Positions 6,878-14,425 of a stretch of DNA of 19,940 nucleotides are shown piece after piece. This DNA is from Thermoplasmata archaeon (GTDB lineage: Archaea; Thermoplasmatota; Thermoplasmata; Thermoplasmatales; Thermoplasmataceae). The notes beneath the pieces are model-generated. The model was not told the origin of the DNA, made no database searches, and was given only the letters and a program-made list of their open reading frames with translations. Both the position numbers and the translations under genes were made by a program. The stretch covers positions 1 to 19,940 of the forward strand of contig JAJZOK010000045.1 in assembly GCA_021811525.1 (NCBI GenBank), written 5' to 3'. The number at the start of each line of letters is the position of its first letter. Position 1 is the first letter of the stretch.

Positions 6878-8281
6878 TTAGAAGAAGCCAAGGGCTCTGT
6901 AAATAGAGCCCATCAGATTCTCTTCCTTTGACGAGTATGCAGCTATATAACCAATGCTTTGGTCAATAGCCCCCAGATCCTTAGATATGCTTGTTGAAAT
7001 GAATACAGAAGTCTCATTTTTGCATATTTCATTGACCCGGTGAATCCTGTCTTTTACATGCTCATTCCTACCAACAAGGATGACCTGGAAATTCTTCACT
7101 TTGATTTTTTCAAGTTCTTCAAGTGAAACCGACTCGAAGTCAAGATTCAGCTTCTCGAGATTTTCCTTGACAGCTTGGGCAGAACTCTTCAGTTCTGACA
7201 CCTTGCTCTCAGGTTGTGTGTCCAGGAATACGAGGTAAAAATGTTTTCTTGGATCTATCCTGAGGTTTCTCCTCACTGCATTATTGGAAACAGCTACGCT
7301 CTTCAGCAACTCTGCAGGAGGTACAAATTTTATTCCCTTCTGTAATGGAATGCACTTAAGCCTCTGGTACTTTTCTTTGGCTTTTGCAGGATCAATATTC
7401 TTGACATATTCTGCCAGTTCCATACCTAAATCCAAATCCCCGGCTTCCACGAGATCTGCAAGTTGTCCCACAGAGTGCTCAACAATTTCCTTTCTGGAAT
7501 AATTGTTTGAGAGCGCTTTCATGTCCACCGCATCAGTGAGCATGATGCCGTTAAAGTGAAATTCTTTCCTGAGAAGTTCCTGGACTGGTGCAGAAAGGGA
7601 TGCAGGCAGGTCACTATCAAGGGCTTCGTAAAGTACATGAGAGAGCATTACTGTCTTTGCACCTGCCTCAATCGCTTTCCTGAATGGATAAGCCTCATTG
7701 AGGATTGCTTCCCTGTGCCTTGTATCTCTTGGCAGGACTAAGTGAGAGTCCTCAAGGACACCACCGTGTCCAGGGAAGTGTTTAGCAGTGGCGGCGATTC
7801 CTGCTTCCTGTAGCCCCTGTACAAAAGAGGAACCGTGCATGGCAACCTTTTCTACGTCCTCAGAGTAGCTTCTTTCAAGGATAACCTGATTGTAACTATT
7901 AAGCATATCAAGCACTGGGGCAAGGTTCCACCTGATGCCTGATTCATAAAGCTGGTAACCCGTGAGGTTTCCTACATATCTTGTAAACTCCGGATTGTCA
8001 TAATTCCCGAGGAAGTAGTTGCTTGGGCTGTAGTCAAGCCAAGGAATCCTTACCACATTCCCGCCTTCCTGGTCAACTGCAATGACAGGCGGATCAATGC
8101 CTTCCTCCACTTTGTAAAGGTGGTTCACCTCATGTACTAAATCCTTCAGGTCAGAAGACGTTGTGAAATCCGCTCGAAAAAAGACAACAGAATATGGGAG
8201 AAGTCTCTTTAGGGCTTTAAGTGCTGATTCCCTGTCTGGGTATCCCCGTATTCCGGATTGTATTAGCATCCCAGGGCGCAT
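6878..8281 (-). CDS. nagZ: Beta-N-acetylglucosaminidase NagZ (GH3), cytosolic two-domain form
   Basis: NagZ removes GlcNAc from GlcNAc-MurNAc fragments. Counting from the ATG at 8281 (467 residues), the GH3 barrel shows AVDQEGGNVVR (68-78), NLAPVLD (119-125), RSYS (137-140), AKHFPGHG (166-173) with DSH (178-180), and IMLTDAVDM (246-254). The DSH histidine belongs to the NagZ-specific Asp-His acid/base dyad, and D250 is the nucleophile. About 150 further residues form a C-terminal alpha/beta domain, as in B. subtilis NagZ and unlike the single-domain E. coli enzyme. There is no signal peptide. A GTG at 8296 would add five residues, but a TTAAAATA box centred 26-27 nt upstream of 8281 favours the internal ATG as a leaderless start. 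It converges with the epimerase gene and diverges from the NlpC/P60 gene. Together with NamZ it could digest a peptide-free glycan alternately from the non-reducing end. Confidence 0.93.
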   Translation of the reverse strand: MRPGMLIQSGIRGYPDRESALKALKRLLPYSVVFFRADFTTSSDLKDLVHEVNHLYKVEEGIDPPVIAVDQEGGNVVRIPWLDYSPSNYFLGNYDNPEFTRYVGNLTGYQLYESGIRWNLAPVLDMLNSYNQVILERSYSEDVEKVAMHGSSFVQGLQEAGIAATAKHFPGHGGVLEDSHLVLPRDTRHREAILNEAYPFRKAIEAGAKTVMLSHVLYEALDSDLPASLSAPVQELLRKEFHFNGIMLTDAVDMKALSNNYSRKEIVEHSVGQLADLVEAGDLDLGMELAEYVKNIDPAKAKEKYQRLKCIPLQKGIKFVPPAELLKSVAVSNNAVRRNLRIDPRKHFYLVFLDTQPESKVSELKSSAQAVKENLEKLNLDFESVSLEELEKIKVKNFQVILVGRNEHVKDRIHRVNEICKNETSVFISTSISKDLGAIDQSIGYIAAYSSKEENLMGSIYRALGFF

Positions 8282-8303
8282 GGTAATTGACAACACTTAG
8301 TTG

Positions 8304-8311
8304 TATTTTAA
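8304..8311. promoter_or_regulatory. TATA-like box between nagZ and the NlpC/P60 gene
   Basis: The minus strand reads TTAAAATA, 26-27 nt upstream of the nagZ ATG at 8281. The plus strand reads TATTTTAA and would place a start site near 8331-8336, about 30 nt before the NlpC/P60 ATG at 8364. One near-symmetrical box may therefore serve both genes; no other good TATA match lies at the right distance from 8364. Confidence 0.4.
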
Positions 8312-8363
8312 CGAACTTGCACTCCCAGATGCGGGTCGATGGATAAAGCAACGAGTATTTTTT

Positions 8364-9077
8364 ATGATCGTACCAATTAGCAGGATCGTGAAGATAATTG
8401 GCATCAGCGTAGCTGACATTCGTGTTGAACCAAAATTTGAAAGCGAAAGGGATTCACAGCTGATCTATGGTGAAGAGGTACAGGTCCTGTCAGATCATGG
8501 GGAGTTTGTAAAGATAAGGGGGAAAGACGGGCTCTCAGGGTATGTGAAGATGAGGCTCATAGATGATGGCGACAGAAGGGAATTCAAGCTTAAGCACTAC
8601 TATGATGCCGGTACCATGAAATTCCCATTCGGGTCTTACCTTTCCACAAGTGATGTAGAAAAATACAAGGTGCCCGAAGATCTGCTTGTTAAAATAACAG
8701 ATTACAACTTTAAGGTAACAGAACTTTCTAAGATGTTCCTGACGATCCCATACCTGTGGGGCGGAACCTCAGACTTCGGATTTGATTGTTCAGGAATGGT
8801 ACAGAGGCTCTACAGGTTTGTGGGAAAGGAGATCCCAAGAAATGCAGACCAACAGAGGGATTTTACTGAAACAGTCCCTGACTTCGATTCAGCAAAGCCT
8901 GGGGACCTTGTATTTTTTGAAGGCCATGTGGGCTTGTATCTTGGAGATGGGAAAATGATTCATGCCAATGGGCATTCTGCTTCTGTATCAGTGGATGATC
9001 TTTTCCAAGAGAGTGAATACAAAAAAATGCTCATGTCTATTTTTGAAAAAATTGGAAGAGTGAAAAATAGCCTTTAA
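8364..9077 (+). CDS. ykfC: YkfC-like SH3/NlpC-P60 gamma-D-glutamyl-L-diamino acid endopeptidase
   Basis: Enzymes of this type cut between D-Glu and the diamino acid of freed stem peptides, releasing L-Ala-D-Glu for the epimerase. From the ATG at 8364 (237 residues) there is a bacterial SH3 domain (about 10-68, with GEFVKIRGKDGLSGYVKMR), a linker, and an NlpC/P60 domain. The latter has YLWGGTSDFGFDCSG with nucleophile C142, then PGDLVFFEGHVGLYLG with H188 and MIHANG with H200. The SH3-plus-NlpC/P60 layout and the YLWGG...FDCSG stretch match YkfC. There is no signal peptide, so it acts on imported peptides in the cytoplasm. The open frame extends upstream to a TTG at 8301, but that overlaps the nagZ promoter and adds 21 residues unlike the family, so I prefer the ATG. 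Family certainty is high; the exact start is uncertain. Confidence 0.9.
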   Translation: MIVPISRIVKIIGISVADIRVEPKFESERDSQLIYGEEVQVLSDHGEFVKIRGKDGLSGYVKMRLIDDGDRREFKLKHYYDAGTMKFPFGSYLSTSDVEKYKVPEDLLVKITDYNFKVTELSKMFLTIPYLWGGTSDFGFDCSGMVQRLYRFVGKEIPRNADQQRDFTETVPDFDSAKPGDLVFFEGHVGLYLGDGKMIHANGHSASVSVDDLFQESEYKKMLMSIFEKIGRVKNSL

Positions 9078-9082
9078 AAAAA
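9076..9082 (-). terminator. Poly-T tract downstream of the surface hydrolase gene
   Basis: The minus strand has seven T in a row starting 17 nt after the stop codon of the surface hydrolase. Archaeal transcription ends at such T runs without a hairpin. It lies in the 21-nt gap, overlapping the end of the convergent NlpC/P60 gene by two bases. Confidence 0.4.
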
Positions 9083-9098
9083 TATGGCTAAATTCCCA

Positions 9099-10298
9099 CT
9101 ATTTCTTCTTCGTATACTTGAGAAAAACAATAGATCCAATAGCAGCAATAATTATGACACCACCAATGGCAAAAAAAGCCAAATACGCCGTTATGGGAAC
9201 TGAACCGGAGTAAAAGGTGAATGAAGAAGTTGCAGTTCCGTTAGATCCTGAGGAGTCAAGTACTATATTGTTTGTACCTGATTGGGGCATATAGTTGAGA
9301 GTCTGATTATTTGAAATGAGTTTTCCATTATCATACCAAGAATAGGTGTAATTTCCAATCCCCACTCCGTCAGGAAAAGAGCCGATTAGAGTTACCATGT
9401 GTCCTTTTGGAGTCGTTGTAAAAGAAAACGAGGTGGAAGCCTTAATTGGATTTCCCCCTGAAAGTACGGTTATTGCTACGGTGTGCACTGAACTGAATGT
9501 TGGCATGTGAATGTAAAGCGATGAAACGTTCTGCCCGTTCAATGTATCCATTCCGTAGAAACTGATATTGGGGTCGCCAAGGTATGGTCCTGGAGCATAT
9601 TGCCATTTTCCAGCTGGATCTGTCTGCACGACGGTCCCTCCACCGATGTACAACATGGCATGACCCCCACCTGCTCCGCCATCAGCAACCATGTCTCCTG
9701 GTGAGAGAAACCAAGCTGGGTACATGCTATCATTTGTGACGTAATAGATTGAAGCAAGCGGGGAGCCCTGGTAACTGGCTGGTATCGGCTGATAACCCAA
9801 GGTGGATTCCACCGTGGAATTCGTAGAAAACAAGGAAATATGATATCCTGCAAGGAAGTCCACAAGCCTGTAGACCCCGACAATTCCATAGCTTCCCACA
9901 AACGCTCCTCCATCATATCCAACTAGATTGTCCCCAGGCGGGTTAGTTGCAAGTGTTGTTAATCCTCCCGCAATAAGGGCTTCAGATACGAAATGTGCAC
10001 AGTCCTCAGAATTATAGAAATAATCGAGGTTCTTCTGCAGCTGGGATTGGTTAATTCCTGATGGGTAATACTTCTGGTGGTAATACTTTGAGTCCACCAG
10101 ATTAGCAAAGTTTACTGCATTAGATGGATCATAGTGATAAAACGAGTACCCAGGTGGTATGGTGGCTGTGCTACTTTGTACAAATGGCGCTGCTTCAGTA
10201 GATTGGAGGCTGGAATTGCCTGCACCAAGAGAAGTGAGGAGCAGAATAATTGCGAGTGTTAATGCCGAAAGAGCTACAATAAATTTCGTAACTTTCAT
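9099..10298 (-). CDS. Surface-anchored Amidase_6-like cysteine hydrolase with Ig-like stalk and C-terminal membrane helix
   Basis: The 399-residue protein starts with a signal peptide (KFIVALSALTLAIILLL, about 5-26). Residues 55-260 resemble the putative amidase domain PF12671: YDPSNAVNFAN (56-66), then EDCAHFVSEALIAGG (98-112) with candidate nucleophile C100. A late GGHAMLYIGGGTVVQTDP block gives H213 and perhaps D227 as the rest of the papain-like triad. Residues about 270-365 form a beta-rich Ig/PKD-like stalk. A membrane helix (about 372-394) and a KYTKKK tail end the protein, so the catalytic domain faces outside. Several NxS/T sequons are present. It has its own TATA box 25-26 nt before the ATG and sits behind the transporter operon. 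It is the only visible exported hydrolase and so the best candidate for loosening external peptidoglycan or cutting its cross-links. The bond cleaved is unknown; a plain peptidase is possible. Confidence 0.78.
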   Translation of the reverse strand: MKVTKFIVALSALTLAIILLLTSLGAGNSSLQSTEAAPFVQSSTATIPPGYSFYHYDPSNAVNFANLVDSKYYHQKYYPSGINQSQLQKNLDYFYNSEDCAHFVSEALIAGGLTTLATNPPGDNLVGYDGGAFVGSYGIVGVYRLVDFLAGYHISLFSTNSTVESTLGYQPIPASYQGSPLASIYYVTNDSMYPAWFLSPGDMVADGGAGGGHAMLYIGGGTVVQTDPAGKWQYAPGPYLGDPNISFYGMDTLNGQNVSSLYIHMPTFSSVHTVAITVLSGGNPIKASTSFSFTTTPKGHMVTLIGSFPDGVGIGNYTYSWYDNGKLISNNQTLNYMPQSGTNNIVLDSSGSNGTATSSFTFYSGSVPITAYLAFFAIGGVIIIAAIGSIVFLKYTKKK

Positions 10299-10319
10299 TC
10301 AAAAAATAACAGATTAATG

Positions 10320-10327
10320 TATTTTAA
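10320..10327 (-). promoter_or_regulatory. TATA-like box for the surface hydrolase gene
   Basis: On the minus strand TTAAAATA is centred 25-26 nt upstream of the ATG at 10298. The ten bases TTAAAATACA are identical to those at the nagZ promoter. The gene can thus be expressed apart from the transporter operon ahead of it. Confidence 0.55.
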
Positions 10328-10398
10328 GCTTTCATTCACAGAGTCACTAAAATTGGTCTTTTCTTGATGTAACGTGATAAGATATTGACTGCAAAATG

Positions 10399-10414
10399 AA
10401 AAAAAAGGAAAAAA
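10399..10414 (-). terminator. Poly-T terminator of the opp operon
   Basis: About 26 nt after the oppF stop codon the minus strand carries T6-CC-T8. This is a typical hairpin-free archaeal terminator. It lies between oppF and the separate promoter of the surface hydrolase gene. Confidence 0.6.
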
Positions 10415-10439
10415 TATTGGGTAGAATTTTGAAGACCTA

Positions 10440-11462
10440 TCACACAGGATGGAAACAGGCTACATAGTGACCAGGTTCTATCTCAGTCAGTTCAGGCCTT
10501 TCATGTTCACATTTCTCAGTCTTGAAAGGGCATGAATGTGCAAATGAACAACCTTTGATTCCTCCGTTGTATGCATTGTAGTCAATATCGGTTGCACGCT
10601 CAGTAGGTGATAGCCCCTCAAGTTCAGGCACTGATCTGATTAGAATAGCTGCATATGGGTGCCTTGGGTTTGCTGTTACTACTTCAGACGGCCCGTATTC
10701 CACGATCCTCCCAAGATTCATGACTGCCATTTTCTCTGATATGTACCTGGCAGTGGCAAGCTCGTGTGAAATGTAGATCATGGAAAAATTGAATTCCTTT
10801 TTCAGGTCTGACAATAGATTCAAAACTTGAGCGCTAATGGAAACATCAAGCATTGAAGTCGGCTCATCCGCAACAATGAATTTTGGATTCAGGATGAGTG
10901 CCCTGGCTACTGCGACCCTTTGCCTCTGTCCGCCGGAAAGTTTCCTTGGGAAGAGGTCAAGGAAAGTCTCTCCCGGTGAAAGGCCCACCTTGTCAAGCAT
11001 CCTGGAAACTCTCTTTCTGATTTCATCTGCAGTGAGTTTTATTCCTTCTTTCTCCTCAACAGCCTTCTTGTTTATGAGAAGCGGCATTGCGACAGTCGAG
11101 TAAATTGTATCATAAGGGTTAATTGAAGAATAAGGGTCCTGGAAAATCATTTGCGTATTTCTCCTGAATTCCTTGAGTTTGTTTCCCCTAATACGTCCAA
11201 CTTCAGCGCCCTCAAACTTGATACTTCCTTTTGTAGGCTGAAGGAGTTTTACCGCAGTCAGGCCCAAGGTAGTTTTACCACTGCCGCTTTCTCCAACTAT
11301 GGAGATGCTTTCTCCTTCCTTAAGGGATAGATTTACACTGTCCAAAGCGTAGTTTAGAACATGGCCGGACTTGAATACCTTTGAGACATTCCTGAAGACA
11401 AGTATTGCATTTTCATCACTAAATATCTCCTGTGCATGCGATGATAAGGTTTCGTTCTCCAT
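10440..11462 (-). CDS. oppF: Oligopeptide/dipeptide ABC transporter ATPase (OppF/DppF-like)
   Basis: This is one of two ATPases powering the peptide importer at the inner face of the membrane. In 340 residues it has the Walker A motif GESGSGKTT (57-65), a Q-loop in MIFQDPYSSINP (104-115), the ABC signature LSGGQRQR (174-181), Walker B FIVADEPTSMLD (194-205), and the switch His in ISHE. The C-terminal oligo_HPY extension begins at RHPY and holds four cysteines, C305, C311, C318 and C336, the spacing seen in peptide-transporter ATPases proposed or shown to bind a [4Fe-4S] cluster. The start codon directly abuts the stop of oppD, so translation is coupled. It is the last gene of the operon and is followed by a T-rich terminator. 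The family is certain; the substrate, muropeptides or stem peptides, is inferred from neighbouring genes. Confidence 0.95.
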   Translation of the reverse strand: MENETLSSHAQEIFSDENAILVFRNVSKVFKSGHVLNYALDSVNLSLKEGESISIVGESGSGKTTLGLTAVKLLQPTKGSIKFEGAEVGRIRGNKLKEFRRNTQMIFQDPYSSINPYDTIYSTVAMPLLINKKAVEEKEGIKLTADEIRKRVSRMLDKVGLSPGETFLDLFPRKLSGGQRQRVAVARALILNPKFIVADEPTSMLDVSISAQVLNLLSDLKKEFNFSMIYISHELATARYISEKMAVMNLGRIVEYGPSEVVTANPRHPYAAILIRSVPELEGLSPTERATDIDYNAYNGGIKGCSFAHSCPFKTEKCEHERPELTEIEPGHYVACFHPV

Positions 11463-12479
11463 CTAATTCGACTCCTTCAAATTTAAAGCTGCTTTTACGA
11501 CATCCAGGTCTTCCTTTGCCCTGATGCACTCTGCAAAATGGTCTTTCTCTAAGGCAATCCTATCAAGGTTATAAGTGCGGCACGCATCTATCCGCACCGG
11601 ACACCTTTCATAGAAGCTGCAACCACTAATGCCTTTACTAAGGTCTGGGGGGCTGCCTGACAGTGTAGCCAGTTTCTGTCCACGAGGAGTGCTTGTAGTG
11701 ATGATTGACGATAACAGGAGTTTGGAATATGGGTGCCTTGGGTTTGCTATAATCCTTTCTCTTGGCCCCAGTTCTACCAGTCTCCCAGCATAAAAAATGC
11801 CTATTCTGTCTGCAACAGAAGCAGCGACCCTGAGGTCGTGAGTTATGAAAATGATGGAGAGATTGAGATTCTTTTTGAGGTTGTTAAGTTCAAGAAGCAC
11901 TTCCTTCTGGACCACAACATCAAGGGCAGTCGTTGGTTCGTCAGCAATCAATAATTCGGGTTCGCACGATAGTGCAAGGGCTATGCATACCCTTTGCTTC
12001 ATTCCTCCACTTAGTTCATGAGGGTAGAGCCGCCTTACTTTTGGTCCCAAACCTGCCAATTCGAGATAATGATTTATTCTCTCGCTGAAATCGTCCTCTA
12101 TATTATGGGCTTCGAAAGTTTCCTTGAACTGATCCTCAATCCTCATGACGGGGTTAAGGACATTCATGGCAGACTGGAAAACCATAGACACCTTTTTCCA
12201 CCTGAATTTCCTAATTTCAGGAAGTGAAAGGTCCAGAATCGAAACGTCTCCATCCGTATCATGAAATATCATTTTGCCATTAGATATTTCATTGGGGTCC
12301 TCGATGAGTCTCAATATGGAGAGCCCAAGGGTCGATTTTCCAGATCCAGACTCGCCAACAAGAGCAATAGTTTCCCCCCTCCTTACTTCTATGTCAAGGT
12401 TTCTAATTGCCTTGACAGTCTTGGTCTCAGTTCTGTAAAGAGTCACCAGATCTGATATAGTAAGTATATTCTCACTCAT
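11463..12479 (-). CDS. oppD: Oligopeptide/dipeptide ABC transporter ATPase (OppD/DppD-like)
   Basis: The second ATPase of the importer, 338 residues, has Walker A GESGSGKST (42-50), a Q-loop VFQSAMNVLNP (100-110), the OppD-type signature LSGGMKQRV (156-164), Walker B LLIADEPTTALD (176-187) and a switch His in FITHD. Its oligo_HPY extension holds C287, C293, C300 and C318, with exactly the same CX5CX6CX17C spacing as in OppF. Its ATG overlaps the oppC stop codon by 4 nt. The LSGGM form of the signature and the gene position ahead of oppF distinguish D from F. In bacteria, D and F ATPases of this family serve both dipeptide and oligopeptide import, including cell-wall peptides, so the sequence alone does not fix the ligand length. 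Confidence 0.95.
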   Translation of the reverse strand: MSENILTISDLVTLYRTETKTVKAIRNLDIEVRRGETIALVGESGSGKSTLGLSILRLIEDPNEISNGKMIFHDTDGDVSILDLSLPEIRKFRWKKVSMVFQSAMNVLNPVMRIEDQFKETFEAHNIEDDFSERINHYLELAGLGPKVRRLYPHELSGGMKQRVCIALALSCEPELLIADEPTTALDVVVQKEVLLELNNLKKNLNLSIIFITHDLRVAASVADRIGIFYAGRLVELGPRERIIANPRHPYSKLLLSSIITTSTPRGQKLATLSGSPPDLSKGISGCSFYERCPVRIDACRTYNLDRIALEKDHFAECIRAKEDLDVVKAALNLKESN

Positions 12480-13375
12480 ATTGAACCAGACCTCTTTCCA
12501 AAGACTTCGTTTATTCCACTACCCAGGATATTGGCAGCGATGCCAAGTACTGCGATGGACACACCTGGAGGTATAATCCACCACCATGCATTATAAATCA
12601 CAGCATTCTGGTTCTGAGCGTAATAAAGCATAGTTCCCCAGTTTACTGAAGCGAGATCGCCCAAACCGAAAAATGCCAACCCAGCCTGAGCCACAATTGC
12701 TCCGACGAAAGCGTATATGGCATTGATAATGATGAGAGGCAACACAAATTTGAGTATCTGGCTGAACACAATTTTGTATCCAGGCATTCCTGACAGGATT
12801 GCTGCTTTTATGAATGGCCGTTCCCGTATTGTAAGGGTTTGAGAACGAATCACTCTTGACATGAATGGCCAGCCCAGAATACCCAAAATGAATATTGTAC
12901 TTGTTACAGTGGGCTTGAAGTAAGTGGAAAGTATGACAAGCAGAGGAAAAGTTGGCAAAATGAGGAGTATATCCACCACTCTCATTAGCAAATTATCGAC
13001 AATTCCGCTGTAGTAGCCTGAAATCAAACCTACCAGTGTGCCAATGAACACCGTAATCAATGCAACCATGGCACCAACCCAGAGAGAAACACCTGTACCA
13101 TACATAAACTGGCTGAATACATCGTGTCCACCATAATCTGTTCCAAGTAAATGTGAAATGCTTGGCTGAAGGTAAGAAGCAAAATGGTCAGAGAACGGGC
13201 TGTAAGGGGTGAAGAATCTGCCATATAATGCCATGGCTATAAACACAATGAAGACGTAGATGCCCAGCCTCGCTTTCTTGTTTTCATACAGGCTCCTTAA
13301 AATGCTCTCTTTTCCAATTATTGTATCGCCGATGGATCTAGGTTGCGGGATTTGTACATCAAAGTTTTCTATCAT
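12476..13375 (-). CDS. oppC: Peptide ABC transporter permease (OppC/DppC-like)
   Basis: This is the second membrane subunit of the importer, 299 residues. It has the OppC-type N-terminal cytoplasmic segment followed by a first helix (about 38-53), then HLLGTDYGGHDVFSQ (75-89), the conserved LGTD-DxFS signature of DppC/OppC proteins. Further helices lie around 96-120, 132-152, 157-172, 208-235 and 268-287. The coupling-helix (EAA) motif is at FIKAAILSGMPGYKIVF (188-204), which docks on the ATPases. The start lies 3 nt after the oppB stop, and the end overlaps oppD by 4 nt, so the genes are tightly coupled. Nothing is missing compared with bacterial members. Confidence 0.94.
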   Translation of the reverse strand: MIENFDVQIPQPRSIGDTIIGKESILRSLYENKKARLGIYVFIVFIAMALYGRFFTPYSPFSDHFASYLQPSISHLLGTDYGGHDVFSQFMYGTGVSLWVGAMVALITVFIGTLVGLISGYYSGIVDNLLMRVVDILLILPTFPLLVILSTYFKPTVTSTIFILGILGWPFMSRVIRSQTLTIRERPFIKAAILSGMPGYKIVFSQILKFVLPLIIINAIYAFVGAIVAQAGLAFFGLGDLASVNWGTMLYYAQNQNAVIYNAWWWIIPPGVSIAVLGIAANILGSGINEVFGKRSGSI

Positions 13376-13378
13376 AGG

Positions 13379-14362
13379 TTATTTCAACTCCACTCTAGGG
13401 TCAAGGAACGCGTATAGCAAATCCGCAGCGAAATTGGCAATGATGACAGTTATTGTAATCATTAGAAATACCCCATCTACTAGAGGATAATCGTAAGAAG
13501 TAACTGCATTATACAAGAGGTAACCCACACCCTGGTAACTGAATACAACTTCAACAAAAAACGCTCCTCCTACAATGTACCCAAAAGCCAGAACAATATG
13601 TGTAGTAACTGGAAGTACAGCATTTCTTGCTGCATGTTTCTTCTCAATAATTCTCTGCGGGATTCCTTTTGCCTTTGCCATCAGAAGATAATCTTCCCGG
13701 TTCTGATTGACCATTGTATTGCGCATTGTCAATGCAAATGAAGGGAAAGTTGTGATAACAATGGTGATGATTGGAAGCATTGCATGCTGGGCAATATTTA
13801 AGATGTAATCCAGGGTGAAACCGGGAATTGCTGCGATTGACACAGATCCCCCCAATGGGAATATAGGGATCATGAAAGCGAACAATAATAGGAATATTAT
13901 AGCCAGCCAGAAGTATGGCAAAGACGTCAACCCTATAAAGAGTGATGAAACAGCGGATTCACTCTTTGATCCCGCTCTCCAGCCCATGATCCTACCGAAG
14001 TACACTCCAAGGACCGATGAAATCAGCGTGGAGGTCCCAAGCAAGAACAGTGTCCATGGAAGATGTGTGACTATGAGATGCGCCACTGTGTCAGGATAGT
14101 TTGAAAATGAAACCCCAAGATTCCCATGGAATAATTCAACTATGTACCTCTCAAACTGGTATAAAAGGCTCCCCTTGAGTCCAAATTCCTGCTCAAGAAG
14201 TTGCACTTTACCTGGAGGAAGGTAATGATAATTTGCAAAGAGAATTACAGCAGCGGGATTTCCTGGAATTATCCTAGGAAGCAAAAAATTTAGAACAATT
14301 GCGACAAAAGCTGTCCCAAGTGCGTAAAGACTTCGTCGTAATACATATCGACCAGTAATCAT
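13379..14362 (-). CDS. oppB: Peptide ABC transporter permease (OppB/DppB-like)
   Basis: This is the first membrane subunit of the importer, 327 residues with six predicted helices: about 9-29, 100-122, 140-165, 186-207, 251-273 and 297-317. RIIPGNPAAVI (30-40) is the OppB-type segment after helix 1, and LLMAKAKGIPQRIIEKKHAARNAVLP spans the EAA coupling motif (226-251). Unlike most genes here it has a clear ribosome binding site: GAGGTAG at 14371-14377 lies 8 nt before the ATG. A T-rich stretch separates it from the binding-protein gene upstream, and an AT-rich box near 14386-14394 could start a transcript of its own. Both fit lower expression of the membrane part than of the binding protein. 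Confidence 0.94.
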   Translation of the reverse strand: MITGRYVLRRSLYALGTAFVAIVLNFLLPRIIPGNPAAVILFANYHYLPPGKVQLLEQEFGLKGSLLYQFERYIVELFHGNLGVSFSNYPDTVAHLIVTHLPWTLFLLGTSTLISSVLGVYFGRIMGWRAGSKSESAVSSLFIGLTSLPYFWLAIIFLLLFAFMIPIFPLGGSVSIAAIPGFTLDYILNIAQHAMLPIITIVITTFPSFALTMRNTMVNQNREDYLLMAKAKGIPQRIIEKKHAARNAVLPVTTHIVLAFGYIVGGAFFVEVVFSYQGVGYLLYNAVTSYDYPLVDGVFLMITITVIIANFAADLLYAFLDPRVELK

Positions 14363-14370
14363 GACATATT

Positions 14371-14377
14371 CTACCTC
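14371..14377 (-). promoter_or_regulatory. Shine-Dalgarno sequence of oppB
   Basis: The minus strand reads GAGGTAG 8 nt upstream of the oppB ATG. It is one of few good ribosome binding sites in the window and marks oppB as translated from a leadered mRNA, meaning read-through from the binding-protein gene or an internal promoter. Confidence 0.55.
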
Positions 14378-14397
14378 GTAATTTACATAATATTTTT

Positions 14398-14414
14398 AAA
14401 AAAAAAATAAAAAA
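14398..14414 (-). terminator. T-rich terminator/attenuator between the binding-protein gene and oppB
   Basis: About 11 nt after the stop codon of the binding-protein gene the minus strand carries T6-A-T10. In archaea this should end most transcripts, leaving abundant mRNA for the binding protein and less for the permease and ATPase genes. Confidence 0.55.
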
Positions 14415-14425
14415 TGGAGTAAAGA

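Noticed and set aside
8301..8363. N-terminal extension of the NlpC/P60 protein from a TTG at 8301
   Set aside because: It overlaps the nagZ promoter box, the 21 added residues do not resemble the family, and there is no promoter or ribosome binding site at the right distance.
9539..9922. A 127-residue minus-strand ORF inside the surface hydrolase gene
   Set aside because: It is a shadow frame of the hydrolase, which has clear domains, and has no promoter or family pattern.
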